Shown: positions 31,704 to 40,677 of the stretch, in pieces | How positions within the stretch are numbered: the first letter of the stretch is position 1 | How the letters are laid out: the number at the start of each line of letters is the position of its first letter | Assembly: GCF_021530565.1 (NCBI RefSeq) | Contig: NZ_JAKGBI010000015.1 | Span: forward strand, 62,001-126,000 | Direction: 5' to 3' | DNA length: 64,000 bases | Source: Pseudoalteromonas sp. SMS1 | GTDB taxonomy: Bacteria; Pseudomonadota; Gammaproteobacteria; Enterobacterales; Alteromonadaceae | Made by a program: the position numbers and the translations under genes | The notes under the pieces: generated by a model | Told to the model about the DNA's origin: nothing | Seen by the model: the letters and a program-made list of their open reading frames with translations, nothing else | Database searches by the model: none

Positions 31704-32036
31704 ATGGAAAACGAATGGGATACTTGGTGTTGTGTGTTTAGCACAGACAATGTCATTGAGGCACACCTAGTCAACGGCTTACTACAACAGGCTAGAATCG
31801 CTACAAAACTTCAAGGGGAGGTATTGAGTGCGTCTCTTGGAGAGCTTCCTTTTGCAAATAGCGCAATAAAGATCTTAGTACCCGCGATAAAGTTGCCCCT
31901 TGGTGAAGAAATATTGGTAAACTACCACCAGTCAAAATCAAATGAAGATTGGCAATGTCCAAACTGCAATGAGCAAAATGGTGCGGCATTTCAGAGTTGT
32001 TGGCATTGTGGAAGTGAATATGAGCAAAGCAAATAA
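31704..32036 (+). CDS. DUF2007-type protein with C-terminal zinc ribbon
   Basis: 110 aa from the ATG at MENEWDTWCCVF, chosen because weaker starts at 31671 (TTG) and 31677 (ATG) lack a ribosome-binding site. Residues ~8-75 fit the DUF2007 putative signal-transducing fold (ferredoxin-like), and the C-terminus has CPNC...CWHCG, a four-Cys zinc ribbon. The function is unknown. The gene overlaps the start of the DUF416 gene by 17 nt in another frame. Confidence 0.72.
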   Translation: MENEWDTWCCVFSTDNVIEAHLVNGLLQQARIATKLQGEVLSASLGELPFANSAIKILVPAIKLPLGEEILVNYHQSKSNEDWQCPNCNEQNGAAFQSCWHCGSEYEQSK

Positions 32037-32619
32037 TTTTCAGCGAATAAGAGAACTGAATTACTTACAAAAAGCTGTGTTGGCTGCGGCTATCCTTGAG
32101 CGCATGACACCCAACTATGGACTTTTTAGTGAGGCAACTGGGTTTGGTGACGAACAGATTTTTAGAAATGCGCTGAATTTATGTTGGGAAAAACTGCTTT
32201 TACCGAAAAGTAAAATTAGTTTGGAAAAGCAAATTGAAAAAATTGAGCCGAATGTACCGGAACTGGCTGATTTCGATATGTTTGGTACATACCCTGCGAT
32301 TGATGTATCGACCGCCCTGCTTGGATTTATTCAAGGGTTGATGACCAAAGATGATGTCGAGTTTGTCAATGTTGCGAAAATTTCTCAAGCAACTGTAGCT
32401 AGATACATCGAATTTTTACTGGTGTCAGAGGATATTACACCAGACAATAAGGTCGTGAGAGAACACCCATTGATGCAATACGAAATTGACGTGCTATCAG
32501 AGCTCATTGACTTTGTTGAGGGGATGGGAAGAATCACCTCTGAATCAATTAAACAGCTTAAAGCCCAAGCCATCAGTGATGGACAAACCAACATTGGCTT
32601 GGCGATTGACCCAGCGTAG
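32020..32619 (+). CDS. YjaG family protein (DUF416)
   Basis: 199 aa starting at MSKANNFQRIREL; an upstream in-frame extension overlaps the previous gene and is not expected. Long stretches match E. coli YjaG: ERMTPNYGLFSEATGFGD, DFDMFGTYPAIDVSTAL, HPLMQYEIDV and NIGLAID. The family is helical and of unknown function. The start is inside the zinc-ribbon end of the DUF2007 gene (17-nt overlap), with GGAAG upstream, so translation may be coupled. tsaD follows 32 nt later. Confidence 0.86.
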   Translation: MSKANNFQRIRELNYLQKAVLAAAILERMTPNYGLFSEATGFGDEQIFRNALNLCWEKLLLPKSKISLEKQIEKIEPNVPELADFDMFGTYPAIDVSTALLGFIQGLMTKDDVEFVNVAKISQATVARYIEFLLVSEDITPDNKVVREHPLMQYEIDVLSELIDFVEGMGRITSESIKQLKAQAISDGQTNIGLAIDPA

Positions 32620-32651
32620 TAGTAAATAAAGTAGAGTAGTGGAGAACAAGG

Positions 32652-33668
32652 TTGCGTATTTTAGGTATTGAATCTTCCTGTGATGAAACTGGCATTGCTA
32701 TTTATGATGATGAGCAAGGTCTTTTGGCTCATCAGTTATACAGCCAAGTAAAAGTACATGCGGACTATGGTGGTGTTGTGCCAGAGTTAGCTTCTCGAGA
32801 TCACGTGAGAAAAACAATTCCATTGATTGAAGCGGCATTTAAGCAGGCAGGTTGTGGTCCAGAGTCTTTAGATGGTATCGCATATACTGCTGGGCCAGGA
32901 TTAGTTGGCGCACTCTTGGTGGGGACATCGATTGGTCGTTCGCTGGCATTTGGCTGGAATATTCCTGCTGTTGCGGTACACCATATGGAAGGTCATTTGT
33001 TGGCTCCAATGCTTGAGGAAGATAAGCCTGAATTTCCTTTCGTCGCGTTGCTTGTCTCTGGTGGACATACCATGATGGTTAAAGTGGCGGGCATTGGTGA
33101 ATATGAGATTTTAGGAGAATCAGTGGACGACGCCGCTGGTGAAGCATTCGATAAAACCGCGAAACTCTTGGGCCTAGATTATCCGGGCGGACCGCTCCTT
33201 GCTAAACTGGCTACACAGGGCACCCCTGAACGATTTGTATTTCCAAGACCGATGACCGACCGACCAGGGTTGGATTTTAGTTTTAGTGGGCTAAAAACAG
33301 CCGCTGCTAATACCATCAAAAATGAAGGTACAGATGAACAAACAAAAGCCGATATCGCACATGCATTCCAGACGGCGGTCATTGATACTTTAGCAATCAA
33401 ATGCAAGCGTGCTCTGAAGCAGACCGGCATCAAGCGTTTGGTGATAGCTGGGGGAGTCAGCGCCAATACAGAACTGCGCGGGAAATTAGAGCGTATGATG
33501 CAAGGGATGCAAGGCCAAGTATATTATCCCCGAACTGAGTTTTGCACTGACAATGGGGCAATGATCGCATTCGCGGGCATGCAGCGTCTAAAAGCGGGCC
33601 AAGTTGCACCTTTAGATATGAAAACGCAGCCTCGCTGGCCTTTGGACAGCTTACCACCGCTATCTTAA
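32652..33668 (+). CDS. tsaD: tRNA N6-adenosine threonylcarbamoyltransferase (t6A synthase subunit)
   Basis: Transfers threonylcarbamoyl to A37 of ANN-decoding tRNAs with TsaB and TsaE. 338 aa, starting at TTG, with a clear GGAGAACAAGG site just before it; upstream starts are absent. The ASKHA-type metal site HMEGH has His111 and His115; the N-terminal ESSCDETG and GGPLLAKLA blocks are intact. Convergent with plsY; the stop codons overlap by 4 nt. Confidence 0.97.
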   Translation: MRILGIESSCDETGIAIYDDEQGLLAHQLYSQVKVHADYGGVVPELASRDHVRKTIPLIEAAFKQAGCGPESLDGIAYTAGPGLVGALLVGTSIGRSLAFGWNIPAVAVHHMEGHLLAPMLEEDKPEFPFVALLVSGGHTMMVKVAGIGEYEILGESVDDAAGEAFDKTAKLLGLDYPGGPLLAKLATQGTPERFVFPRPMTDRPGLDFSFSGLKTAAANTIKNEGTDEQTKADIAHAFQTAVIDTLAIKCKRALKQTGIKRLVIAGGVSANTELRGKLERMMQGMQGQVYYPRTEFCTDNGAMIAFAGMQRLKAGQVAPLDMKTQPRWPLDSLPPLS

Positions 33669-34264
33669 TCGGTATTATCTGTACTTTTCTTACCTACTCT
33701 AGGTTCTTTTCCTTGCAGGAGCCTAGAGATGTTTGCTCGATGTCTAAAAATAATCAAGAGCGTTAAAAATACCACCGGCAGAGTATATTGTGGTTTTATT
33801 AGCCAAGTATAAAGCGGCGCCGCTGCAACGGTAACAATAGCAGCTAAAGAAGAGTAACGAAAAGCCCATAAGATCAACAGCCAAGTCAATATCAGTAACC
33901 CCGCCAAAGAAAGCCCTATAGGCAAAAGTGCGCCGAAAGCTGTTGCGACGGCTTTACCCCCATTAAAATGAAAAAAGATGGGATATATGTGTCCGAGACA
34001 AGCGCTAACCGCCACTGCACCTAACCAGATTGGTTCTATATTTAAGAAGTAAGCGCCCCACACGGGGATCGTTCCTTTTAACACATCAAAAATAAGGACA
34101 AGTGCGGCAGGCAGCTTCCCGCCTAATCTGAGCACGTTTGTTGCGCCTGGGTTATTTGAACCTGAAAAGCGAGGGTCTGGCAGGGAAAATAGCCTAGAGA
34201 TTAAAATCGCCGAGGAAATTGATCCAAATAAATAAGCACAAACACACATTAAAATGACTAACAC
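33665..34264 (-). CDS. plsY: Acyl-phosphate glycerol-3-phosphate acyltransferase
   Basis: Inner-membrane enzyme that transfers acyl from acyl-phosphate to glycerol 3-phosphate, first step of phospholipid synthesis. 199 aa with five helices and three family motifs: [24 protein letters not shown] and PLY region after the fourth helix. It is divergent from folB and convergent with tsaD, a conserved gammaproteobacterial arrangement. Confidence 0.95.
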   Translation of the reverse strand: MLVILMCVCAYLFGSISSAILISRLFSLPDPRFSGSNNPGATNVLRLGGKLPAALVLIFDVLKGTIPVWGAYFLNIEPIWLGAVAVSACLGHIYPIFFHFNGGKAVATAFGALLPIGLSLAGLLILTWLLILWAFRYSSLAAIVTVAAAPLYTWLIKPQYTLPVVFLTLLIIFRHRANISRLLQGKEPRVGKKSTDNTD

Positions 34265-34368
34265 AAGCTTCCTTATTTTTTCTTGCTTTAATTTGGGCTA
34301 TGATCGCGATTCTTTTTACGCGGCTACAAATATTGAGCCGACCTGTATTAGTCATGCTAGGAGTATAC

Positions 34369-34722
34369 ATGGACAAGGTCTATATCTCGCAATTGCACGT
34401 CGAGACCATAATAGGAGTTTACGACTTTGAGAAAGAAAGTAAACAAAGCCTTTATTTTGATATTGAAATGTCTACGGATATTGCCCAAGCTGCTAAGACG
34501 GATGACATCAATTTGACTGTTGATTATGCAAAAGTCAGTGAACGTATCATTGAACTCTCTACGTCTATTCAAGTTGAATTGCTGGAGACGCTATTAGAGC
34601 GATTGGCTAACATGATTCTCAACGAGTTCTCAGTCAGTGATGTGAAAATAAAAGTAAGCAAACCCGCCGCAGTCGCGCAGGCCCAAACAGTGGGTATTGA
34701 GATACTTCGGACTAAAAACTAA
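34369..34722 (+). CDS. folB: Dihydroneopterin aldolase
   Basis: 117 aa from the ATG in MDKVYISQLHVET; the longer frame starting further upstream has no family match, and TAGGAG precedes this ATG. It converts 7,8-dihydroneopterin to the hydroxymethyl pterin and glycolaldehyde in folate synthesis. Catalytic Tyr and Lys blocks IIGVYDFEKE and VSKPAAVAQAQTVGIEI are seen. It overlaps folK at the stop/start (TAATG), giving consecutive folate steps in one transcript. Confidence 0.93.
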   Translation: MDKVYISQLHVETIIGVYDFEKESKQSLYFDIEMSTDIAQAAKTDDINLTVDYAKVSERIIELSTSIQVELLETLLERLANMILNEFSVSDVKIKVSKPAAVAQAQTVGIEILRTKN

Positions 34723-35201
34723 TGGCAGAAATTTACATCAGTATTGGCTCTAATATAGAAAGAGAGCGATATTTCCAAAATGGATTAAAGGCTTTAATTG
34801 ACCATTTTCCTGACTATAGACATTCGAATGTGTATGAAAGCGAGCCCGTTGGATTCAGTGGGAGAAATTTTTTCAATTCAGTATTTGCTGCGACAACCAC
34901 TTTAAGTGTTGAACAGGTGTGCCAGATACTAAAGAAGATTGAGCAGGATAACGGGCGTACTCGTGGTGATAAAAAGTTCAGCCCAAGAACTTTGGATCTT
35001 GATTTACTGATGTACGACGGTTTGATCTGCGAACACCCTGCGCAACTTCCCCGTGATGAAATTACTAAAAATGCTTTTGTCTTATTGCCGCTATCTGAAG
35101 TTGCAGCAGAGGTGCAACACCCAACCGTTGGTGAGACAATACAAGTCATTTGGCAAAATTATCACAACCCTTCTCAGAAACTATGGAAAGTGGAGCTGTA
35201 A
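34722..35201 (+). CDS. folK: 2-amino-4-hydroxy-6-hydroxymethyldihydropteridine pyrophosphokinase
   Basis: 159-aa HPPK; transfers pyrophosphate from ATP to the pterin made by FolB. The N-terminal ISIGSNIERE, the PVGFSGRNFFNSV pterin loop and the signature FSPRTLDLDLLMYD (two metal-binding Asp) are present. It overlaps folB and is 6 nt before uppP. Confidence 0.95.
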   Translation: MAEIYISIGSNIERERYFQNGLKALIDHFPDYRHSNVYESEPVGFSGRNFFNSVFAATTTLSVEQVCQILKKIEQDNGRTRGDKKFSPRTLDLDLLMYDGLICEHPAQLPRDEITKNAFVLLPLSEVAAEVQHPTVGETIQVIWQNYHNPSQKLWKVEL

Positions 35202-35207
35202 TAGAAA

Positions 35208-36014
35208 ATGAGCATCATTGAAATAATTGTATTGGCCTTAATTCAGGGGCTGACCGAGTTCCTTCCCATCTCCAGTTCTGCGCATTTAATTCTTCCCTCT
35301 CAGGTGTTAGGTTGGCAAGATCAGGGATTGGCCTTTGATGTTGCAGTGCATGTCGGGACATTATTTGCTGTGGTCATTTATTTCCGTAAAGAAGTGTCAG
35401 AAATTCTAACTGCTTGGTTTAAATCTTTTGGCAGTCAAGGAACAACCGAAGATAGTAAGCTTGGATGGTTCATCTTGTTGGCAACATTACCTTCATTGAT
35501 AATTGGTTATTTCGCGAAAGATTTCGTCGAAGAATACTCGCGAAATGCATGGATTATCGCGGGTACGACAATCGGATTTGGCCTCCTATTATGGTACGCA
35601 GATAAAACAGCCAAACAAATAAAGACCATTTATCAAGTGAACTGGGTGATGGCTTTGTGTATTGGGTTGTCTCAAGTCATCGCGATGATTTTACCAGGCA
35701 CATCTCGCTCTGGTATTACCATGACGGTAGGTTTGATGATGGGGCTAAATAAGCAAAGCGCAGCGAGATTTTCATTTTTAATGTCAATTCCAGTGATAGC
35801 GGCGGCGGGGAGTTATTTAACTTACAAGTTGCTTTCGGAAGGCACAGCGTTTAATGCCGTGGATATTGTCACGGGTGCAGTATTGTCATTTTTTGCCGCT
35901 TATGCCTGTATCCACCTTTTCCTAAAAGTAATCGAAAAAATGGGTATGCTGCCGTTTGTCATATACCGTCTCGCACTGGGTGGGTTTTTAGTCATTTTTC
36001 TCTCGATGTCTTAG
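35208..36014 (+). CDS. uppP: Undecaprenyl-diphosphate phosphatase
   Basis: Integral membrane enzyme (268 aa, about eight helices) that recycles undecaprenyl pyrophosphate to the monophosphate for cell wall and LPS synthesis; gives bacitracin tolerance. Motifs: LTEFLPISSSAHL and the catalytic-site loop LPGTSRSGITMTVG. It follows folK closely and probably shares its transcript. An 8-bp inverted repeat follows. Confidence 0.95.
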   Translation: MSIIEIIVLALIQGLTEFLPISSSAHLILPSQVLGWQDQGLAFDVAVHVGTLFAVVIYFRKEVSEILTAWFKSFGSQGTTEDSKLGWFILLATLPSLIIGYFAKDFVEEYSRNAWIIAGTTIGFGLLLWYADKTAKQIKTIYQVNWVMALCIGLSQVIAMILPGTSRSGITMTVGLMMGLNKQSAARFSFLMSIPVIAAAGSYLTYKLLSEGTAFNAVDIVTGAVLSFFAAYACIHLFLKVIEKMGMLPFVIYRLALGGFLVIFLSMS

Positions 36015-36021
36015 TTGCGCC

Positions 36022-36043
36022 GCGGGAGTTTATTTACTCCCGC
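36022..36043. terminator. Hairpin between uppP and the GNAT gene
   Basis: GCGGGAGT and ACTCCCGC form a perfect stem with a 6-nt AT loop. No T tract follows on the plus strand (ACGG); it is between convergent genes, so terminator is the likely role, at moderate confidence. Confidence 0.5.
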
Positions 36044-36052
36044 ACGGAACCC

Positions 36053-36598
36053 CTATAGCTGCTTTTGATAAACAACAACTTCTGCATCACCAAGTGGATC
36101 TTGGTGCTGTTTAGTTTCTTTGTATACAAGCCCGATTTTTTCCATAATCTTAATTGAGCCTAAATTATCAGGTAATGCAATTGCTGTGAGTGTCGTACAT
36201 GCTTGATTTTCGATGAGCGCTGTACAAACTTGTTGTGCGGCTTCTGATGCAAAACCTTGACCCCAATGTGACTGCATAAATCGCCAACCTATTTCCAAGT
36301 TATTATCTGCTCTATTTATCGTAAAAAAATGCATAGGACGCACTAAGATCCAGCCAATAAAGATTTTTTGAGGCGCTAAAAAACACCCCCATAACCCCCA
36401 TCCTTTTTGCGTATTTGTAAATTGCTCTAATCTAGGTACGAAAATATCGTCAATATCGGCCAGTGTATTCGGCTTACCACCATTAATATAGCGCATGACT
36501 TCTGGGTCTTGGTCCAAGGCAAACAGTAAATCTCGGTCTTGTGCAGTGAGTAATCGATAGGTAAGCCGAGAAGAGGCGCTGATTTTCATCATATTCAA
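36053..36598 (-). CDS. GNAT-family N-acetyltransferase (RimJ/RimL-like)
   Basis: 181-aa acetyltransferase. The N-terminal SRLTYRLLTAQDRDLLFALDQ is the usual RimJ/RimL opening and the acetyl-CoA loop follows at HWGQGFASEAAQQVC (Q-x-x-G-x-A like). Substrate unknown: members act on ribosomal N-termini, amino acids or antibiotics. It stands alone, convergent with uppP and divergent from the DTW gene. Confidence 0.85.
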   Translation of the reverse strand: MNMMKISASSRLTYRLLTAQDRDLLFALDQDPEVMRYINGGKPNTLADIDDIFVPRLEQFTNTQKGWGLWGCFLAPQKIFIGWILVRPMHFFTINRADNNLEIGWRFMQSHWGQGFASEAAQQVCTALIENQACTTLTAIALPDNLGSIKIMEKIGLVYKETKQHQDPLGDAEVVVYQKQL

Positions 36599-36657
36599 TT
36601 TATCCTTTTATAGTAAGACTTGGTACAATAGCCTGTCGTTTATTATCGGAGGTTATT

Positions 36658-37329
36658 TTGAGCAATTCTGTATTGGCTCTACGAACACAGCAAATTGCCG
36701 ACTCTAAAAGAGCGTTTAAAGCGCGAGGGTCCAAACTCACCCGTTGTGAAGCCTGCTTATTGGCAGAGCCGTTATGTATCTGTGCCGGTGTGAAACAAGC
36801 GGACTGTGAGAGTGCAGTATGCTTATTAATGTATCACAATGAAAGCTTTAAGCCATCTAACACCGGGCGTTTAATTGCGGATATAGTACCTGATAATTAT
36901 GCTTTTCGATGGGATAGAACAGAGCCTGATGAGGCATTGCTAGCACTCATTACTAATGAGGCTTATCAACCTATCATCGTTTTTCCTGAGGAAAATGTAG
37001 AACCACAGCGAGTTATTAAAAGCGTATCTCGAGAAGTGGGTAAACGACCGTTATACATTTTCTTGGATGGTACTTGGCGTGAAGCAAAAAAAATGTTCAG
37101 AAAGAGTCCTTATCTTGACTCGTTACCGGTTTTATCTGTTTCGCCGCAAAGCCTATCCAATTATAAACTTCGTGTTGCGCCACATGAGCACCAGTTAGGT
37201 ACAGCTGAGGTCGCATGTGTCGTTCTTGCCGAAAATGGCGAAATGCAAGCTGCTGAATTTTTGACCCAGCACTTTATTGATTTTCGTGATGCATATCTTA
37301 AAGGGAAAAGAAGTAAACTCAACGACTAG
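36658..37329 (+). CDS. DTW-domain tRNA-uridine aminocarboxypropyltransferase
   Basis: 223-aa member of the DTW family, whose E. coli member TapT (YfiP) forms acp3U47 in tRNA. Signature DGTWREAKKM, N-terminal cysteine set C..C.....C.C (LTRCEACLLAEPLCIC) for zinc, and HxxHQLGTAE near the end. It starts at TTG, with an excellent CGGAGG site 6 nt upstream, and no in-frame ATG is better. A CsrB-like RNA on the opposite strand begins to end almost directly after the stop. Confidence 0.88.
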   Translation: MSNSVLALRTQQIADSKRAFKARGSKLTRCEACLLAEPLCICAGVKQADCESAVCLLMYHNESFKPSNTGRLIADIVPDNYAFRWDRTEPDEALLALITNEAYQPIIVFPEENVEPQRVIKSVSREVGKRPLYIFLDGTWREAKKMFRKSPYLDSLPVLSVSPQSLSNYKLRVAPHEHQLGTAEVACVVLAENGEMQAAEFLTQHFIDFRDAYLKGKRSKLND

Positions 37330-37340
37330 CGCGTTAGCAG

Positions 37341-37747
37341 TGAAGATAGCGCGACTCTTTCGAGCCGCGCTTGACGGAATCTTCTAAATAGCATCCTGCT
37401 ATGTTGATTTGATCAACTCCTTACACATTTCCATACAGCACGCTTAGTGTTTTGGTTCTGCGTACTCACATGCTTCCTGCATATGTCCACTTGGGTTTTC
37501 CTAACCCCGTCCCTTATCGCCTAGGCGTTTCCATTTGCCTATATCCGCTGCGTTCTTCCTTACGTAGGTAATCCGTAACCCGTCCTAAATCCCTAACATC
37601 CTTACTTCCTGTATATCAACTTCCTTACTTTAATGTCCGCGTCCTGCAAACACATCATAATCCAAGTTCCATACTCCATGTGGGGACCTAGTTCCTTGTT
37701 TCGCCAATCACATCCATTTTCCCTGCTTTGCCTCTCCCCTAAGAGAC
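37341..37747 (-). ncRNA. csrB: CsrB-type regulatory RNA (CsrA antagonist)
   Basis: A ~400-nt stretch without protein genes that, read on the minus strand, has 25 GGA triplets (about six expected by chance) and is purine-rich. Several GGA triplets sit in hairpin loops, the hallmark of CsrA-binding sites: ATAGCA-GGA-TGCTAT (37388-37402), ATGC-AGGAA-GCAT (37470-37482), GGTT-AGGAA-AACC region (37494-37506) and a 5'-end stem GTCTCT/AGAGGC with AGGGG loop just below 37747. It ends with a 9-bp GAAA-loop hairpin at 37349-37370; the T run there is weak (TATCTTC). E. coli CsrB is 369 nt, of similar architecture: many loops, GGA motifs and a final hairpin. The RNA sequesters CsrA and so controls carbon storage, motility and biofilm. 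The exact 5' and 3' ends are inferred. Confidence 0.82.
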
Positions 37748-37753
37748 AAGTAA

Positions 37754-37759
37754 AGTATA
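37754..37759 (-). promoter_or_regulatory. -10 element for the CsrB-like RNA
   Basis: TATACT on the minus strand, 7 nt before the inferred first G of the RNA (37747). The -35 region at normal spacing is poor. I found no good UvrY/GacA palindrome within the next 150 nt upstream, which would be expected for a CsrB promoter. Confidence 0.5.
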
Positions 37760-37987
37760 AGCCCAGACATAAACTTTAAACATTAAGTTGCGGTTCATAG
37801 AAAACAGACTATGTTCTAACTTGATATTAAAAATGATTAAATAACAAAGGGTTCCTGTGATATAGGCGATAAAGTTAGCACCATCTTCATAGATATCCAC
37901 TAGCAGAGTGAGATATTTCGCACAAGAAAATTGTCTGAAAGCGACAATAATGGTAACGACCCGCCAATTAGTGGGCTGTAATTTGTT

Positions 37988-37993
37988 TATAAT
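37988..37993 (+). promoter_or_regulatory. -10 element of the iron transporter promoter
   Basis: Perfect TATAAT, 17 nt before the Fur box and 49 nt before the substrate-binding protein ATG. No good -35 was found. Confidence 0.5.
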
Positions 37994-38009
37994 CGCGTTA
38001 GAATTACTT

Positions 38010-38028
38010 GATAATAATAATTGTTTGG
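38010..38028 (+). promoter_or_regulatory. Fur box before the ferric iron transporter
   Basis: GATAATAATAATTGTTTGG matches the 19-bp Fur consensus at 13 of 19 positions, the first 12 being nearly perfect (GATAAT-x-ATAAT). It lies just downstream of a TATAAT element, where bound Fur with iron would block transcription. Confidence 0.75.
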
Positions 38029-38041
38029 ATTTGGAGCACTC

Positions 38042-39046
38042 ATGAAACGAGCTATTGTCACGTTATTGACCGCTGTGACTTGTTTACCCGCGTTAGCAGC
38101 AGATGAAGTAAATATCTATTCTTTCCGTCAGCCATTTTTAATTCAACCTATTTTGGATGACTTTACAAAGCAAACAGGCATAAAAACCAAAGTGGTTTTC
38201 GCTAAGAAAGGGTTAATTGAACGTGTAAAAAGAGAGGGCAAACACTCTAGAGCAGATTTGGTTCTTACTTCCAATTTCAGTGCGATGATTCAGTTAGAAG
38301 ATTTAGGACTAACACAAAAAATCGATAGTAAAACTGTTGCAAATAATATACCTGCCGCGTTTAGAGATCCAGAAGGTCAATGGGTAGCACTTACCAAACG
38401 TGTGCGTAATGTGTACTCATCAAAATCTCGCTTGGGCAAACTGGATTCCCTGAGCTACGAAGAGCTGGCTGATCCTAAGTATAGAGGTAAAATCTGTACA
38501 CGTTCGGGGAAGCACCCTTACAACCTAGGGTTGGTGGCATCAATGATTGCACACCATGGTGAAGCTGAAACTAAAGAATGGTTGGTAGGTGTTAAAAATA
38601 ACTTGGCGCGTAAACCGCAGGGTAATGACCGTGCACAAGTCAAAGCGGTTAAAGAAGGCTTGTGTGATGTTGCTTTGGGCAACAGCTATTACTTTGGCAA
38701 GATGATGACGGATGCGAAACAAAAGTCATGGGCGGAGTCCGTGTACATTAATTTCCCGAATCAAAAGAACCGAGGTTCTCACCTAAATGTTTCTGGTGTC
38801 GTATTAACGAAGTATGCAAAAAATAAAGAAAATGCCTTGAAACTCATAGAGTTTATGACGGACAATAAGGCTCAGAATATGTATGCATCGACGAATATGG
38901 AGTACCCAGTTAAGCCGGGCGTCGAATTATCGAAAATGGTAGCTTCTTGGGGAGCGTTTAAGGAAGACAGCTTGCCACTTGCTGAGATAAGTAAATACCG
39001 TCCATTAGCGTTAAAGCTAATTGATGAGGTAAAATTTGACCTTTAA
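38042..39046 (+). CDS. Ferric iron ABC transporter, substrate-binding protein
   Basis: Periplasmic Fe(III)-binding protein of the FbpA/FutA type, 334 aa starting at MKRAIVTLL (an in-frame TTG 21 nt upstream lacks a ribosome-binding site, whereas TTGGAG precedes this ATG). A signal peptide of ~20 residues ends near PALAA. The two adjacent Tyr of LGNSYYFGKMM are the iron ligands of this family. It overlaps the permease gene (TAATG), so the three ABC genes and the DyP gene form one iron-regulated operon. Confidence 0.9.
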   Translation: MKRAIVTLLTAVTCLPALAADEVNIYSFRQPFLIQPILDDFTKQTGIKTKVVFAKKGLIERVKREGKHSRADLVLTSNFSAMIQLEDLGLTQKIDSKTVANNIPAAFRDPEGQWVALTKRVRNVYSSKSRLGKLDSLSYEELADPKYRGKICTRSGKHPYNLGLVASMIAHHGEAETKEWLVGVKNNLARKPQGNDRAQVKAVKEGLCDVALGNSYYFGKMMTDAKQKSWAESVYINFPNQKNRGSHLNVSGVVLTKYAKNKENALKLIEFMTDNKAQNMYASTNMEYPVKPGVELSKMVASWGAFKEDSLPLAEISKYRPLALKLIDEVKFDL

Positions 39047-40677
39047 TGCAACTAAAAACTAATCTGTCGAATTGGCAGCTAACTGCGTGGGTGATAGGTG
39101 TATGCCTATCTACCCCGCTCGCATTTCTGATTTTTGAGTCTCTGCAAGGAGAGTCAGAAGTGTTTTCCCACCTCTGGAATACCGTTCTTTGGGATTATAT
39201 TAGTAACACGGTTTGGTTAATTGTTGGCGTGTTACTTTTGAGTGCTTTGATTGCGCTGCCTCTCGGTTGGCTCACCGCTTATTGTCAATTCCCCGGAAAG
39301 CGGGTGTTTGAATGGGCTCTGATGCTGCCATTGGCGATGCCGACCTATATTATTGCCTACGTCTACACGGATTTATTGGATTATGCCGGCCCTGTACAAA
39401 TTAAGTTAAGAGCGTGGTTTAATTGGACTAGCCCTGACGATTACTGGTTTTTTGATATTCGTACTTTGCCAGGCGCAATCGTAATGATAGCGTTGGTGCT
39501 TTATCCTTATCTCTATTTAATCTTCAAAACAGCATTACGTGAACAGTCATTTAAATTGGTTCAAGCAAGCCAGTTAATGGGGTTAACGCCTTTTCAAAGC
39601 TTTTTGAAAGTAAGTTTGCCGTTATCTCGAGGTGCGATAGTGGCAGCTCTAGCACTAATAAGCATGGAAACCATGGCTGATTTCGCAACCGTTCATTACT
39701 TTGCTGTCAGTACGTTAACTACTGCGGTATATGATACATGGTTAGGCTATTACTCATTGACGGCGGCAGCTAAAATATCTGGCATTATGCTGCTGTTTTT
39801 ATTTGTAGCACTGACGTTGGAAAAAATGAGCCGCAGAAATCAGGTTGTGCATGAGCGTCAAAGCTCAGTCAATGATACTTGTTTATATGAGTTAAGTGGC
39901 AAAGTAGGTTGGCTGGCGACACTATTTTGTTGTGTGATATTAATCGTCGCATTTTTTATCCCTGTGGGTATTTTATTTAGTTACGCCATCGACTATTTTG
40001 ACCAAGCTTGGAATGATGCATTTTTTACTTATGCTTGGCAGAGTTTAAAAATTAGTTTTTATGTCAGTGTTATTGCTATTTTATTCAGTATTTTAGTTGT
40101 ATTTTATCAACGGATCGGCGAACAAAAATCAAAAAGTGTGCCTGGCAAAGTTGCCAGTATGGGATACGCCTTACCCGGTACTGTTTTAGCAATAGCCGTG
40201 TTGCTACCTTTGACTTTACTCGATGACTATCTCAACCGATGGTTCAGTGACACCAGCTTTGAACCTGGGTTGCTACTCAGTGGGACGATATTTGCAATGG
40301 TGTTTGCCTATGTGGTGCGGTTTTATGCAATTGCACATGGTGCAGTGGAAGCCAGCTTTGTAAGAATAAGTCCAAGTATAGATATGGCCAGTGCTTCTTT
40401 GGGTAAAAATAATTTCCAAACGCTGGGTCGCGTGCATGTCCCATTACTTAAACGGGGTATATTGACTGCGGGCTTATTGGTTTTTATTGAGTGTATGAAA
40501 GAGTTACCCGCGGCGCTGTTGTTGCGTCCATTTAACTTTGAAACGCTGGCGACGCATGTTTTCCAATTTGTGAGTGATGAGCAGCTTGAGCTTGCGTCGA
40601 TCTCGGCGCTATTTATCGTGTTGGTTGGGTTAATCCCACTGTATTTAGTAAATCGCTCAATGGAGCAACAAAAATAA
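39046..40677 (+). CDS. Ferric iron ABC transporter, permease
   Basis: 543-aa inner-membrane permease with a duplicated arrangement of two BPD-type domains (~12 helices). Two EAA loops are visible, ASQLMGLTPFQSFLKVSLPL in the first half and ASASLGKNNFQTLGRVHVPL in the second, matching FbpB of the iron uptake family. It begins inside the stop codon of the binding-protein gene and ends overlapping the ATPase gene by 1 nt, so all three are coupled. Confidence 0.92.
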   Translation: MQLKTNLSNWQLTAWVIGVCLSTPLAFLIFESLQGESEVFSHLWNTVLWDYISNTVWLIVGVLLLSALIALPLGWLTAYCQFPGKRVFEWALMLPLAMPTYIIAYVYTDLLDYAGPVQIKLRAWFNWTSPDDYWFFDIRTLPGAIVMIALVLYPYLYLIFKTALREQSFKLVQASQLMGLTPFQSFLKVSLPLSRGAIVAALALISMETMADFATVHYFAVSTLTTAVYDTWLGYYSLTAAAKISGIMLLFLFVALTLEKMSRRNQVVHERQSSVNDTCLYELSGKVGWLATLFCCVILIVAFFIPVGILFSYAIDYFDQAWNDAFFTYAWQSLKISFYVSVIAILFSILVVFYQRIGEQKSKSVPGKVASMGYALPGTVLAIAVLLPLTLLDDYLNRWFSDTSFEPGLLLSGTIFAMVFAYVVRFYAIAHGAVEASFVRISPSIDMASASLGKNNFQTLGRVHVPLLKRGILTAGLLVFIECMKELPAALLLRPFNFETLATHVFQFVSDEQLELASISALFIVLVGLIPLYLVNRSMEQQK

